From positions 1 through 47,833 of the forward strand of contig JAURZK010000092.1 in assembly GCA_030653505.1 (NCBI GenBank): a stretch of 47,833 nucleotides of DNA. The letters are read 5' to 3'. The position numbers and the translations under genes are program-made. The first letter of the stretch is position 1. Each line of letters starts with the position of its first letter. Below the pieces are notes generated by a model. It had not been told where the DNA came from and did not search any database. It worked only from the letters and a program-made list of their open reading frames with translations. This document shows positions 1 to 8,058 of this stretch, piece after piece. This DNA is from Rubrivivax sp. GTDB taxonomy: Bacteria > Pseudomonadota > Gammaproteobacteria > Burkholderiales > Burkholderiaceae_C.

Positions 1-1
1 C

Positions 2-502
2 GTCAAGGCGTACTGGCAGACCGTGCCCGGGCGTCAGGTGTACAGCACCTTCGACTGGGGCATCCGCGACAAGGACGGGTACTTTTTCATCCTGGGCCGC
101 ACCGATGACGTGATCAACGTCGCCGGCCATCGACTGGGTACCCGCGAAATCGAGGAATGCATCTCCAGCCACCCCCGGGTGGCCGAGGTCGCCGTGGTGG
201 GCGTGGCCGATGCGCTCAAGGGGCAGGTGGCCATGGCCTTCGTGGTGACGCGTGATGCGGGCCCGCTGGAGGCGCCTGCCGAGCGGCTCGCGCTGGAAGG
301 CGCGATCATGAAGCACGTCGACCAACAGCTCGGCGGGCTGGCGCGTCCGGCCAGGGTGCGCTTTGTCACGGCGTTGCCCAAGACGCGCAGCGGAAAGCTG
401 CTGCGCAGAGCCATACAGGCCGTGTGTGAAGGGCGCGATCCGGGCGACCTGACGACCATCGAGGACCCTTCGGCTTTGCAGCAGATCGTGAGCCAGATGT
501 AG
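2..502 (+). CDS. prpE: Propionyl-CoA synthetase, C-terminal part (cut by window edge)
   Basis: This is the C-terminal 166 residues or so of an acyl-CoA synthetase of the AMP-forming ANL superfamily; the reading frame runs open to the window edge, so the start is outside. The visible part is the mobile C-terminal domain. It has the hinge region GRTDDVINVAGHRLGT and, near the end, KTRSGKLLRR, which carries the catalytic lysine that is acetylated for control in this family. The tail (CEGRDPGDLTTIEDP) is typical of PrpE, which makes propionyl-CoA from propionate, ATP and CoA in the cytoplasm. An acetyl-CoA synthetase is the main alternative. Its codon use resembles soxR and soxC that follow, so it belongs to the same left-hand compositional block. 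It is probably not functionally tied to the sox genes. Confidence 0.88.
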   Translation, partial: VKAYWQTVPGRQVYSTFDWGIRDKDGYFFILGRTDDVINVAGHRLGTREIEECISSHPRVAEVAVVGVADALKGQVAMAFVVTRDAGPLEAPAERLALEGAIMKHVDQQLGGLARPARVRFVTALPKTRSGKLLRRAIQAVCEGRDPGDLTTIEDPSALQQIVSQM

Positions 503-599
503 CCCGGAGCCTGGCGTCAACCGGGACCGTGGGGTCGTAGGGGGCTGATACCAGCCTATCGGGAAAACCCCCGTAACAAAGCTGCATCAGCTGCATAAC

Positions 600-621
600 A
601 ATATAGGCATTGACTTATATT
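600..621. promoter_or_regulatory. Operator-like dyad upstream of soxR
   Basis: A perfect inverted repeat, AATATA (600-605) and TATATT (616-621), separated by 10 bases, lies 11 bases before the soxR start. It is an AT-rich island in a GC-rich region, as expected for the operators of BigR/SqrR-type ArsR regulators. The right arm could also serve as a -10 box. Autoregulation of soxR and control of the soxRCD transcript is inferred. Confidence 0.6.
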
Positions 622-632
622 TAAGTGGTGCC

Positions 633-1013
633 ATGGAACCCATCATCTCCATTCCTGAGCAGAGCGAGGCCGCCCGGGTGTTCGAGCTGGCGGCCGAATT
701 GTTCGGTGTGCTCGCGACGCCCATGCGCCTGCGCATCCTGAGCGCGTTGTGCGACGGTGAGCGCACCGTCTCGCAGATGCTTCAGCGCATCGACACCACG
801 CAGCCCAATCTCTCGCAACACCTGAACGTGTTGTACCGGGGCGGCGTGCTGGCCAAGCGCAAGGAGGGCACCCAGGTTTTCTACCGCGTGCAAAGCGAGA
901 AGGCTGTGGCATTGTGCCGCGCCGTGTGCACCCAGATCGCGATCGAGATTGACGAGCCCTTGCAGACGCCTGCGGCCGAGCGACTGATCGGACACCAGAT
1001 CGGAAGAGCCTGA
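633..1013 (+). CDS. soxR: ArsR-family transcriptional regulator of sox genes (SoxR type)
   Basis: A 126-residue winged-helix protein of the ArsR family. The helix-turn-helix lies at about residues 45-75 (DTTQPNLSQHLNVLY) followed by the wing KRKEGTQVFYRV. Cys40 in LCDGE and Cys95/Cys99 in ALCRAVC match the positions of the redox cysteines in the SqrR/BigR/SoxR branch, which form a disulfide or polysulfide bridge when sulfide or thiosulfate-derived sulfane is present and then release DNA. SoxR repressors of this kind control sox operons in alpha- and betaproteobacteria. The stop overlaps the soxC start by one base, so it heads the soxCD transcript. A perfect AT-rich dyad sits just upstream. 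A second, closely similar regulator lies at 15104. Confidence 0.85.
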   Translation: MEPIISIPEQSEAARVFELAAELFGVLATPMRLRILSALCDGERTVSQMLQRIDTTQPNLSQHLNVLYRGGVLAKRKEGTQVFYRVQSEKAVALCRAVCTQIAIEIDEPLQTPAAERLIGHQIGRA

Positions 1014-2368
1014 TGAACCTGCCCACACTGCCTTTGCCGCGTTTCTTGCGACGCGCGCCCGAGAGTTTCCTGAACCGTGAACAGATTGCGCAGGTTCACA
1101 GCGGCCGGCGTGGCTTTCTGGCCGGCGCGCTGGCTGCCGCCGCTGGCGGCGCAGCCGCCCAGGCCGGGCCCGCTTCGCCGCCGCTGCCCGGAGACCCCAA
1201 CATCTTGAACCTGCCCGACCACAGCAAGGGCTTGGGACAGGGTGTGGCCGCACGACCCTACGGCCTGCCGAGCGCATGGGAGAAGAATCTGCAGCGGCGC
1301 CAGAGTCCCGGGCTGACCCGCGTCACGCAATCGAGTGTGAGTTTCGCACCCTTGCAAGGACTGTTCGGCATCATCACGCCCAGCGGCCTGCATTTCGAGC
1401 GGCATCATCAGGGCTGGTGGGACATCGACCCGGACAAGCACCGCCTCATGATCAACGGCAGCGACGAGCGGATGCTGAAGCGGCCCATGGTGTTCACCAT
1501 GGACGAACTGCTGCGCCTGCCGCCGGTCAGTCGCATCCATTTCATCGAATGCGGCGCCAACACCGGCATGGAGTGGGGCAATGTGGCCGTGCCCACGGTG
1601 CAGTACACGCACGGCATGATCAGCTGCAGCGAGTTTACGGGCGTGCCGCTGCGCACCCTGCTGGAGATGTGCGGCGCCGATCTCAAGCGCGGCAAGTTCG
1701 TGCTGGCTGAAGGAGCGGACGGCTCCTCCATGACCCGCACCATTCCCATGAGCGCAGTCATGAGCGGCGAAGTGTTGGTCGCCTACGGCCAGAACGGCGA
1801 GATGCTGCGCCCCGAGAATGGCTACCCGTTGCGACTCGTGGCGCCAGGCTTGCAGGGCGTGAGCTGGATCAAGTACTTGCGGCGCATCGAGCTGGGCGAC
1901 ATGCCTTATGCGACCAAGGACGAGACCATCCATTACGTGGACCTGCTGCCTGACGGACAGCATCGCCAGTACAGCAGCATCCAGGAAGTCAAGAGCGTGA
2001 TCACCTCGCCCAGCGGCGGCCAGGTGTTGTTGGACAAGGGGTTTTTCAATATCACCGGCCTGGCCTGGAGCGGCCGCGGCAAGGTGCGGCGGGTGGACGT
2101 GTCGGTCGACGGCGGCAACAACTGGAAGCCCGCCCGGCTGGAGACGCCAGTGCTCTCCAAGTGCCTTACCCGCTTCAACTTCGACTGGCGCTGGGACGGT
2201 CGACCCGCGCTGCTGATGAGCCGCGCCGTCGACGAGACCGGCCATATCCAGCCGACCTACGCGGCTTTGCGCAAGGTGCGCGGCGCCCGCAGCATCTACC
2301 ACAACAACGCGATCCAGACCTGGCTGGTCGAGGCATCGGGCGAGGTGAAGAATGTCCAGATCTCCTAA
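1013..2368 (+). CDS. soxC: SoxC, molybdopterin subunit of sulfane dehydrogenase
   Basis: A 451-residue sulfite-oxidase-family molybdoprotein. Together with SoxD it oxidises the sulfane sulfur held on SoxY in the periplasm, a six-electron step of thiosulfate oxidation. The N-terminus carries a twin-arginine export signal (GRRGFLAG at about 31-38), as expected for a cofactor-loaded protein. The molybdenum ligand is probably Cys180 in IECGANTGMEWGN. The C-terminal part (from about 340) is the dimerisation domain with SVDGGNNWKPA. The length is usual for SoxC. It overlaps soxR by one base and soxD by 17 bases, so the three genes are translationally coupled. Many codons end in A or T and TTG leucine is common, unlike the genes after about 6450. 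Confidence 0.96.
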   Translation: MNLPTLPLPRFLRRAPESFLNREQIAQVHSGRRGFLAGALAAAAGGAAAQAGPASPPLPGDPNILNLPDHSKGLGQGVAARPYGLPSAWEKNLQRRQSPGLTRVTQSSVSFAPLQGLFGIITPSGLHFERHHQGWWDIDPDKHRLMINGSDERMLKRPMVFTMDELLRLPPVSRIHFIECGANTGMEWGNVAVPTVQYTHGMISCSEFTGVPLRTLLEMCGADLKRGKFVLAEGADGSSMTRTIPMSAVMSGEVLVAYGQNGEMLRPENGYPLRLVAPGLQGVSWIKYLRRIELGDMPYATKDETIHYVDLLPDGQHRQYSSIQEVKSVITSPSGGQVLLDKGFFNITGLAWSGRGKVRRVDVSVDGGNNWKPARLETPVLSKCLTRFNFDWRWDGRPALLMSRAVDETGHIQPTYAALRKVRGARSIYHNNAIQTWLVEASGEVKNVQIS

Positions 2369-3473
2369 GGCTGCGTGGCTGGCGGCTCTGGTGCTGGCCG
2401 TACTGACAACCTGTCTGCCAGCGCAGGCCCAGGTTTCGCGCCTGCAAGGCATAGGGCGCACGGCGACACCCGCGGAACTCAAGGCCTGGGACATCGATGT
2501 ACGCCCCGATTTCAAGGGCCTGCCCCCGGGGCAAGGCAGCGTGCGGCGTGGCGAGCAGCTGTGGGAGGCACAATGCGCATCCTGTCACGGCACCTTCGGC
2601 GAAAGCAACGATGTGTTCACGCCGCTCGTCGGCTACACAAGCAAGCAGGACATGGAATCAGGGCATGTGGCCAACCTGCGCCTGGGCGCAAATGCGCCGA
2701 CACGAACTTCGCTGATGAAAGTCTCGCAGCTGTCCACGCTCTGGGACTATATCTACCGCGCCATGCCCTGGACGGCTCCGAAGACACTGTCGCCGGATGA
2801 TGTGTATGCCCTCACGGCCTACCTGCTCAATCTGGGTGGCGTGCTGCCCGACGACTTCACGCTGTCGGATCGCAACATGCGCGAGGTTCAGTCGCGTCTG
2901 CCCAACCGCAACGGCATGACCACCCGGCACGGTCTGTGGCCGGGTATTGAATTGGGCGGCCACTTGCGCCCCGATGTACAGGGTTCCGCGTGCATGCGCA
3001 ATTGCCTGCCGGGGGCGGTCGGCACTGTGGCCAGCGCCTTGCCGGACTATGCTCGCAATGCGCACGGCAATCTGGCCGAGCAGTCGCGCGCTCTGGGCCC
3101 CACGCGCGGCGCGAACACCTTGCCGACGCCGGCTGGCGCTGCCGCGTCGCCAGTGGTTGCCGCCGCGGCAGGCGCCGCGCCTGCTGCATCGGCCGCAGCT
3201 GCCGAGTCCCTGCGCGCCGCGCAACTCATGCCGGTGCTGCAGAAGAATGTCTGCGTGGCATGCCATGCGATGAGCGACAAGCTCGTCGGGCCCGCGTTCC
3301 AGGAAATTGCCGCGAAGTACAAGGGGCGCGCGGATGCTGAAACCTATCTCATGGCCAAGATCCGCCAGGGCGGGCAGGGCGTATGGGGCGCCATTCCCAT
3401 GCCAGCCCAATCGATTGGCGAGGCCGATGCGCGTCGCGTGGCGCAATGGCTGGCGCAGGGGGCCAGACCCTGA
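2352..3473 (+). CDS. soxD: SoxD, diheme cytochrome c subunit of sulfane dehydrogenase
   Basis: A 373-residue periplasmic diheme cytochrome, partner of SoxC and acceptor of its electrons. A Sec signal peptide covers about residues 1-27 (cleavage after PAQA). The heme sites are CASCH (75-79) and CVACH (301-305). Between them the N-terminal domain ends near residue 250, and an Ala/Pro-rich linker (about 258-288) leads to a small class-I cytochrome domain. The start overlaps the 3' end of soxC and is preceded by GAGG. A small hairpin (3481-3498) with no T-tract follows the gene before soxY. Confidence 0.95.
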   Translation: MSRSPKAAWLAALVLAVLTTCLPAQAQVSRLQGIGRTATPAELKAWDIDVRPDFKGLPPGQGSVRRGEQLWEAQCASCHGTFGESNDVFTPLVGYTSKQDMESGHVANLRLGANAPTRTSLMKVSQLSTLWDYIYRAMPWTAPKTLSPDDVYALTAYLLNLGGVLPDDFTLSDRNMREVQSRLPNRNGMTTRHGLWPGIELGGHLRPDVQGSACMRNCLPGAVGTVASALPDYARNAHGNLAEQSRALGPTRGANTLPTPAGAAASPVVAAAAGAAPAASAAAAESLRAAQLMPVLQKNVCVACHAMSDKLVGPAFQEIAAKYKGRADAETYLMAKIRQGGQGVWGAIPMPAQSIGEADARRVAQWLAQGARP

Positions 3474-3557
3474 ACCCGCGGGGCTAATGGTTAGGCCCGT
3501 GGCGGTGCCTTGCATTTCTTTCCTAAAATCCTCCCAACTGATCCCAAGGAGTCACAG

Positions 3558-4031
3558 ATGAAACGCAGAGAATTCATGCACAAAGGCACAGGTGCCACGG
3601 CGCTTGGCCTGGCCGCCGCCGCAGGTCTTGCGCCGGCTGTCGCCAGCGCCCAGGCCGCACCGGCCTGGAACAAGGCCGCCTTCGAAGCCAAGTCCCTGGC
3701 CGATGTCGTCAAATCCTTGGGGGGCGCGGGTGCGGCGGCTGAAAGCCGCGACCTGATCCTGCAGGCGCCCGAGATCGCCGAGAACGGCAGCGTGGTGCGC
3801 GTGGGCGCTCAGAGCAATATCGCCGGCACCACGCAGATTGCGCTGGTGATCGAGAAGAACCCCAACGCGCTGGCCGCAGTGTTCGATGTCCCGGCAGGTA
3901 CCGACGCCAATATGTCGACCAACGTCAAGATGGGGCAATCCTCCAATGTTTATGCGCTGGCCAAGGTCGGCGACAAGTTTTTTTACGCGGTCAAGGAAGT
4001 CAAGGTCACCCTTGGCGGCTGCGGCGGCTGA
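3558..4031 (+). CDS. soxY: SoxY, sulfur-carrier subunit
   Basis: A 157-residue SoxY. The C-terminal motif GGCGG carries the swinging-arm cysteine to which thiosulfate and the sulfur intermediates are covalently attached. The N-terminus MKRREFMHKG followed by a hydrophobic stretch is a Tat signal; SoxZ lacks a signal and is carried along as a SoxYZ complex. I chose the ATG at 3558 because AAGGAG lies 7 bases upstream and the Tat signal starts there; the frame is open further upstream. A possible -10 (TAAAAT, 3524-3529) lies in the 84-base gap after soxD, so soxYZAXB may have its own promoter. soxZ follows after 13 bases. Confidence 0.96.
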   Translation: MKRREFMHKGTGATALGLAAAAGLAPAVASAQAAPAWNKAAFEAKSLADVVKSLGGAGAAAESRDLILQAPEIAENGSVVRVGAQSNIAGTTQIALVIEKNPNALAAVFDVPAGTDANMSTNVKMGQSSNVYALAKVGDKFFYAVKEVKVTLGGCGG

Positions 4032-4044
4032 TCAGGAGAATGAC

Positions 4045-4356
4045 ATGAGCGATCCGATGCGTATCCGGGCCCAGGCCCAAGGCGACAAGACCACTGTGCG
4101 CGTGCTGGTGAGTCACGAGATGGAAAGCGGCCAGCGCCGCGACGGCGCTGGCAAGGTCATCCCGGCCTGGTTCATCCAGAGCATCAGTGCAGTGCATGCC
4201 GGCAAGACCGTCATGAGCGCGCAGTGGGGGCCGGCCGTCTCCAAGAACCCCTTCATGCAGTTCAGCTTCAAGGGCGGCAAGGCCGGCGAGAAGATTGCAG
4301 TGAGCTGGGTCGACAACCGCGGCGACAAGCGTACCGACGAAGCCGTCATTTCCTGA
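4045..4356 (+). CDS. soxZ: SoxZ, partner of the sulfur carrier
   Basis: A 103-residue SoxZ, the immunoglobulin-like partner that holds SoxY and presents its cysteine arm to SoxAX, SoxB and SoxCD. Recognisable stretches are SHEMESGQRRD near residue 22 and the VSKNPFMQFSFKG region near residue 65. It has no signal peptide, which fits export with Tat-targeted SoxY. The start at 4045 has AGGAGA about six bases upstream. The gene lies 13 bases after soxY and 54 bases before soxA. Confidence 0.95.
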   Translation: MSDPMRIRAQAQGDKTTVRVLVSHEMESGQRRDGAGKVIPAWFIQSISAVHAGKTVMSAQWGPAVSKNPFMQFSFKGGKAGEKIAVSWVDNRGDKRTDEAVIS

Positions 4357-4410
4357 TCCGCCGATGCGGGCCCGCTCCCGCATCCACCATAAGAACGAGG
4401 AGAAGCCGCC

Positions 4411-5208
4411 ATGAAATGGATACTGTCAGCCCTGGCCACGGCGAGCCTGATGGCTCCTGCGGCAATGGCCCAGAAATCAACCGCCGAGGGCATCGCCGAG
4501 TACCGCGCCATGCTGGCCGACGGCAACCCGGCCGAGCTGTTCGAGGCACGCGGCGAGGCGCTGTGGAAGCAGGCGCGCGGCCCCAGGAACGCATCGCTTG
4601 AGAAGTGCGATCTGGGCAAGGGCCCCGGCGTGGTCAAGGGGACATTCGTCGAGCTGCCGCGGTATTTCCCCGACACGCAGCGCGTGCAAGACCTGGAATC
4701 CCGCCTGCTGACCTGCATGCAGACGCTGCAGGGATTCGATGTCGCCAAGATTGCAGCGACCCCCTTCGGGCGCGACGAGCAGAAGTCACTGGAGGCCCTG
4801 GTTGCCTACATCTCCGGTGAGTCGCGCGGCATGAAGTTCAATCTGCCTCAGGCCCACACCCAGGAGAAGGTCATGTATGAAGTGGGCAAGCGCATGTTTT
4901 ACCTGCGCGGCGGCCCCTATGACTTTTCCTGCGCGTCCTGCCATGGCGTGGATGGCAAGCGTGTGCGCCTCCAGGATCTACCCAATCTGACGAAGAACCC
5001 GGGCGCAGGCGACGGCTTCGGGGCTTGGCCCGCCTACCGCGTGTCCAGTGGTGAACTCTGGAGCATGCAGCGTCGCCTCAACGACTGCTATCGGCAGCAG
5101 CGTTTTCCGTTCCCGGGCTTTGCGTCCGATGCCACGATCGCCCTGGGCGTGTATATGGGCGTGAACGGCAAGGGTGGTGTATCCACTGCGCCCGCACTCA
5201 AGCGTTGA
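4411..5208 (+). CDS. soxA: SoxA, heme subunit of the SoxAX L-cysteine S-thiosulfotransferase
   Basis: A 265-residue periplasmic cytochrome. A Sec signal peptide covers residues 1-20 (AMA cleavage). Only one heme motif is present, CASCH (174-178). The N-terminal half has Cys66 and Cys102 in place of a first heme site, so this is the monoheme type of SoxA in which those cysteines form a disulfide. Cys226 in RRLNDCYRQQ is the expected active-site cysteine that ligates the heme and carries a persulfide. With SoxX it joins thiosulfate oxidatively to the SoxY cysteine. A GAGGAG ribosome site precedes the ATG. soxX starts 17 bases downstream. Confidence 0.95.
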   Translation: MKWILSALATASLMAPAAMAQKSTAEGIAEYRAMLADGNPAELFEARGEALWKQARGPRNASLEKCDLGKGPGVVKGTFVELPRYFPDTQRVQDLESRLLTCMQTLQGFDVAKIAATPFGRDEQKSLEALVAYISGESRGMKFNLPQAHTQEKVMYEVGKRMFYLRGGPYDFSCASCHGVDGKRVRLQDLPNLTKNPGAGDGFGAWPAYRVSSGELWSMQRRLNDCYRQQRFPFPGFASDATIALGVYMGVNGKGGVSTAPALKR

Positions 5209-5225
5209 TTGACAGGATGCGAACC

Positions 5226-5873
5226 ATGAACAAGACCCTCATCAAACGCGCTGCCTTGGTAGCGTTCAGCGTTCTCGTGGCGGGCTGCGCCATGCCGCCG
5301 AGCCAGCAGCAGCTCGACCAAGCCACTCAGCAAGTGCTCAAGTCCTCTTTCCGGGCTCAGGGCATCGCCACCCTCGACCGTCTGGTGCAGGATGCCTCCA
5401 ACAAGGCCTGCTCCGAAGCGGCGGGGCAGCCGCTTGACGAGAAGCTGGCCAAAGCCATCGAGTCCGCCAATATGCAAACCGTGCGCTTGCCTGCCAACGG
5501 CAGCTTCATTGGCGACTGGCGCGAAGGCGAGAAACTCGCCCAGAATGGCCGGGGCCTGACCTGGACCGACTCCGCAAGCGCTGCCAACGGCGGCAGTTGC
5601 TACAACTGCCACCAGATCGGCAAGGCCGAGCTGTCCTTCGGCTCGATCGGGCCCAGCCTGTACAACTACGGCAAGCTGCGCGGCGTGGCCGACCCGGACG
5701 CTGCAGCGAGCAAGCCCATCGTCGAGTACACCTGGGGCAAGCTGTGGAACGCCAAGGCCTACGCCGCATGCTCCGACATGCCCCGCTTCGGCCACGCGGG
5801 CATCCTCAATGAAAAGCAGATCCGCGATCTGATGGCCTTGCTGCTCGATCCGAAATCGCCGGTCAACCAGTGA
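5226..5873 (+). CDS. soxX: SoxX, cytochrome c subunit of SoxAX
   Basis: A 215-residue monoheme cytochrome c with the heme motif CYNCH at 125-129 and the downstream GSIGPSLYNYG typical of SoxX. It transfers the electrons of the SoxAX reaction to the respiratory chain. The N-terminus has a lipobox, LVAGC with Cys21, so the protein is probably a lipoprotein anchored to a membrane and not freely soluble. It is longer than minimal SoxX proteins because of about 80 residues between the lipobox and the heme domain. I chose the ATG at 5226 (AGGA about 10 bases upstream) over a TTG at 5205 that overlaps the soxA stop. It overlaps soxB by four bases. Confidence 0.93.
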   Translation: MNKTLIKRAALVAFSVLVAGCAMPPSQQQLDQATQQVLKSSFRAQGIATLDRLVQDASNKACSEAAGQPLDEKLAKAIESANMQTVRLPANGSFIGDWREGEKLAQNGRGLTWTDSASAANGGSCYNCHQIGKAELSFGSIGPSLYNYGKLRGVADPDAAASKPIVEYTWGKLWNAKAYAACSDMPRFGHAGILNEKQIRDLMALLLDPKSPVNQ

Positions 5874-7591
5874 AGCGCCGCGAATTCGCCAGCGTGATGG
5901 CGGCCGCCGTGGTGGCGGGCTTTCCGCTGGGCCGTGAGGCGTCGGCCCAGCAGGCCGCCGGCCTGTACGAGTTGCCGCGCAGCGGCAATGTGCATCTGCT
6001 GCACCTGACCGACTGCCATGCGCAGTTGCTGCCCATCCACTTTCGCGAGCCCTCGGTCAATCTGGGCGTGGGCGCGATGCGCGGCAATGCGCCGCACCTG
6101 GTGGGCGAGCATCTGCTGCGTGCCGCGGGCATTACACCCGGCAGCGCGCAGGCGCATGCGCTGACCTATCTCGATTTCGAGCGCGCAGCGCGCCAGTACG
6201 GCAAGGTCGGCGGCTTCGCCCACATGGCCACCCTGGTCAAGCGGCTCAAGGCTTCGCGCCCCGGCGCTTTGTTGCGCGACGGCGGCGACACCTGGCAGGG
6301 AAGCGCCACGGCCTTGTGGACCGAAGGCCAGGACATGGTGGAGGCCGCCAAGCTGCTGGGGGTGGACATCATGACCGGGCACTGGGAGTTCACCTACGGC
6401 GAGCAGCGCGTCAAGCACATCGTCGAGAAAGAGCTTGCCGGTCGTATCGAATTCCTGGCCCAGAACATCCGCACGCGCGACTTCGACGACCCGGTCTTCA
6501 AGGCCTGGACCATGCGCGAGATCAACGGCGTGCCGGTGGCCATCGTCGGCCAGGCCTTCCCGTACACGCCCATCGCCAACCCGCGCTACCTGGTCGCCGA
6601 CTGGGCCTTCGGCATCCAGGACGACAACATGCAAAAGGTCGTCGACGAGGCGCGCGCCAAGGGCGCCAAGGTCGTCGTCGTGCTCTCGCACAACGGCATG
6701 GACGTCGACCTGAAGATGGCCAGCCGCGTGCGCGGCATCGACGCCATCTTCGGCGGCCACACGCACGACGGCGTGCCCGTGGCGGTGCCGGTGAAGAACG
6801 CCGGCGGCACCACGCTCGTCACCAACGCCGGCAGCAACGGCAAGTTCCTGGGCGTGATGGACTTCGACGTCAAGGACGGCAAGGTGGCCGACTACCGCTA
6901 CCGCCTGCTGCCGGTGTTCTCGAACCAGTTGCAGGCCGACCCCGAGATGGACGCGCTGATCACCAAGGTGCGCGCGCCCTACATCGACAAGCTGAACGAG
7001 AAGCTGGCCGTCACCGACGGGCTGCTCTACCGTCGCGGCAACTTCAACGGCAGCTGGGACCAGCTGCTGTGCGACGCGCTGATGGACACGCAAGGGGCAG
7101 ACATGGCCTTCAGCCCCGGCTTCCGCTGGGGCACCAGCCTGCTGCCGGGCGACGTCATCACGCGCGAGCTGATGATGGATCAGGTGGCCATCACCTACCC
7201 CTACGCCACGCTCACCGAGATGAGCGGCGAGATGGTCAAGACGGTGCTGGAGGACGTGGCCGACAACCTATTCAACCCCGACCCCTACTACCAGCAGGGC
7301 GGCGACATGGTGCGCGTGGGCGGCCTCAGCTACACGATGACGCCGGGCGCCGGCATGGGCGGCCGCATCAGCGACATGCGGCTGAAGGGCAAGCCCATCG
7401 AGGCGGGCAAGAAGTACAAGGTGGCGGGCTGGGCACCGGTGGCCGAAGAGGCCAAGAGCCAGCCTGGCATCAAGCCGGTGTGGGAACACGTCGAGTCCTG
7501 GCTGAAGGCGCAGGGCGGCCACGTCAAGGCACGCAAGATCAACACGCCCACGCTGGTGGGCACCAAGGGCAACCCGGGCATCGCCGGCTAA
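5870..7591 (+). CDS. soxB: SoxB, manganese-dependent thiosulfohydrolase
   Basis: A 573-residue member of the 5'-nucleotidase/metallophosphatase family that hydrolyses the terminal sulfone of SoxY-bound thiosulfate, releasing sulfate. A Tat signal opens the protein (MKRREF). Metal-site motifs are HLTDCHAQ (near residue 47), RDGGDTWQGS (near 136) and GHWEFTYG (near 169), the last diagnostic of SoxB. The start is GTG and overlaps soxX by four bases. Codon use changes within the gene: by hand count about 26 of the first 195 codons end in A or T, against roughly a dozen of the remaining 378, with the change near 6450. The protein frame stays intact throughout. Confidence 0.96.
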   Translation: MKRREFASVMAAAVVAGFPLGREASAQQAAGLYELPRSGNVHLLHLTDCHAQLLPIHFREPSVNLGVGAMRGNAPHLVGEHLLRAAGITPGSAQAHALTYLDFERAARQYGKVGGFAHMATLVKRLKASRPGALLRDGGDTWQGSATALWTEGQDMVEAAKLLGVDIMTGHWEFTYGEQRVKHIVEKELAGRIEFLAQNIRTRDFDDPVFKAWTMREINGVPVAIVGQAFPYTPIANPRYLVADWAFGIQDDNMQKVVDEARAKGAKVVVVLSHNGMDVDLKMASRVRGIDAIFGGHTHDGVPVAVPVKNAGGTTLVTNAGSNGKFLGVMDFDVKDGKVADYRYRLLPVFSNQLQADPEMDALITKVRAPYIDKLNEKLAVTDGLLYRRGNFNGSWDQLLCDALMDTQGADMAFSPGFRWGTSLLPGDVITRELMMDQVAITYPYATLTEMSGEMVKTVLEDVADNLFNPDPYYQQGGDMVRVGGLSYTMTPGAGMGGRISDMRLKGKPIEAGKKYKVAGWAPVAEEAKSQPGIKPVWEHVESWLKAQGGHVKARKINTPTLVGTKGNPGIAG

Positions 7592-7622
7592 GCTCGCTTC
7601 CTTGCCAACCCAGGAGACTTCC

Positions 7623-8036
7623 ATGCGCTACTCCCGTCTGATCGCCACCGCCGTGCTCGTCGTCGCCGCAGGCACGACCTGGGCGCAGGACAAGGTCGTC
7701 TACCACGTCGACAACGCCACGCTGCAGGGGCTGAAGGGCCTGCGCAACATGCGCAACCACCTCGATGTCGACCCGGCTGCGAAGATCACCGTCGTCACCC
7801 ATGCCGACGGCGTCGACATGCTGATGGAAGGGGCCAAGGCGGCCAACGGCACCGAGTACGCGCCACTGATCGGCGCGCTGAAGGCGCGGGGTGTCGTGTT
7901 CGAGATCTGCGAGATCACGCTGAAGAACCGCAACCTGAAGAAGGAGCAGTTCATCCAGGAGGCCGAGTTCACGCCCTCGGGCGTGGTGCGCGTGGCCAAG
8001 CTGCAGGTGCAGGGCGCGGCCTACATCAAGCCCTGA
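7623..8036 (+). CDS. DsrE-family periplasmic sulfur-relay-like protein
   Basis: A 137-residue protein of the DsrE/DsrF-like fold. It starts with a Sec signal peptide (cleavage after TWA at about residue 21), so it acts in the periplasm, unlike cytoplasmic DsrEFH. A single cysteine, Cys96 in FEICEITLK, sits where sulfur-carrying DsrE-like proteins have their conserved cysteine, so persulfide binding is possible. A good AGGAG lies before the ATG, 31 bases after soxB. It is followed closely by the YeeE/YedE transporter, suggesting it binds or passes on sulfane sulfur. Its exact function is not known. Confidence 0.82.
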   Translation: MRYSRLIATAVLVVAAGTTWAQDKVVYHVDNATLQGLKGLRNMRNHLDVDPAAKITVVTHADGVDMLMEGAKAANGTEYAPLIGALKARGVVFEICEITLKNRNLKKEQFIQEAEFTPSGVVRVAKLQVQGAAYIKP

Positions 8037-8058
8037 GCACCCGGACGGTTGGCCGGCC

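Noticed and set aside
881..2515. 544-codon minus-strand frame opposite soxC
   Set aside because: Shadow of soxC; no start signal, no motif, and composition typical of antisense frames.
3500..3514. Possible sigma-54 promoter before soxY (TGGC...TTGCA)
   Set aside because: The spacing between GG and GC is 9 bases, not 10, so it does not fit a -24/-12 promoter.
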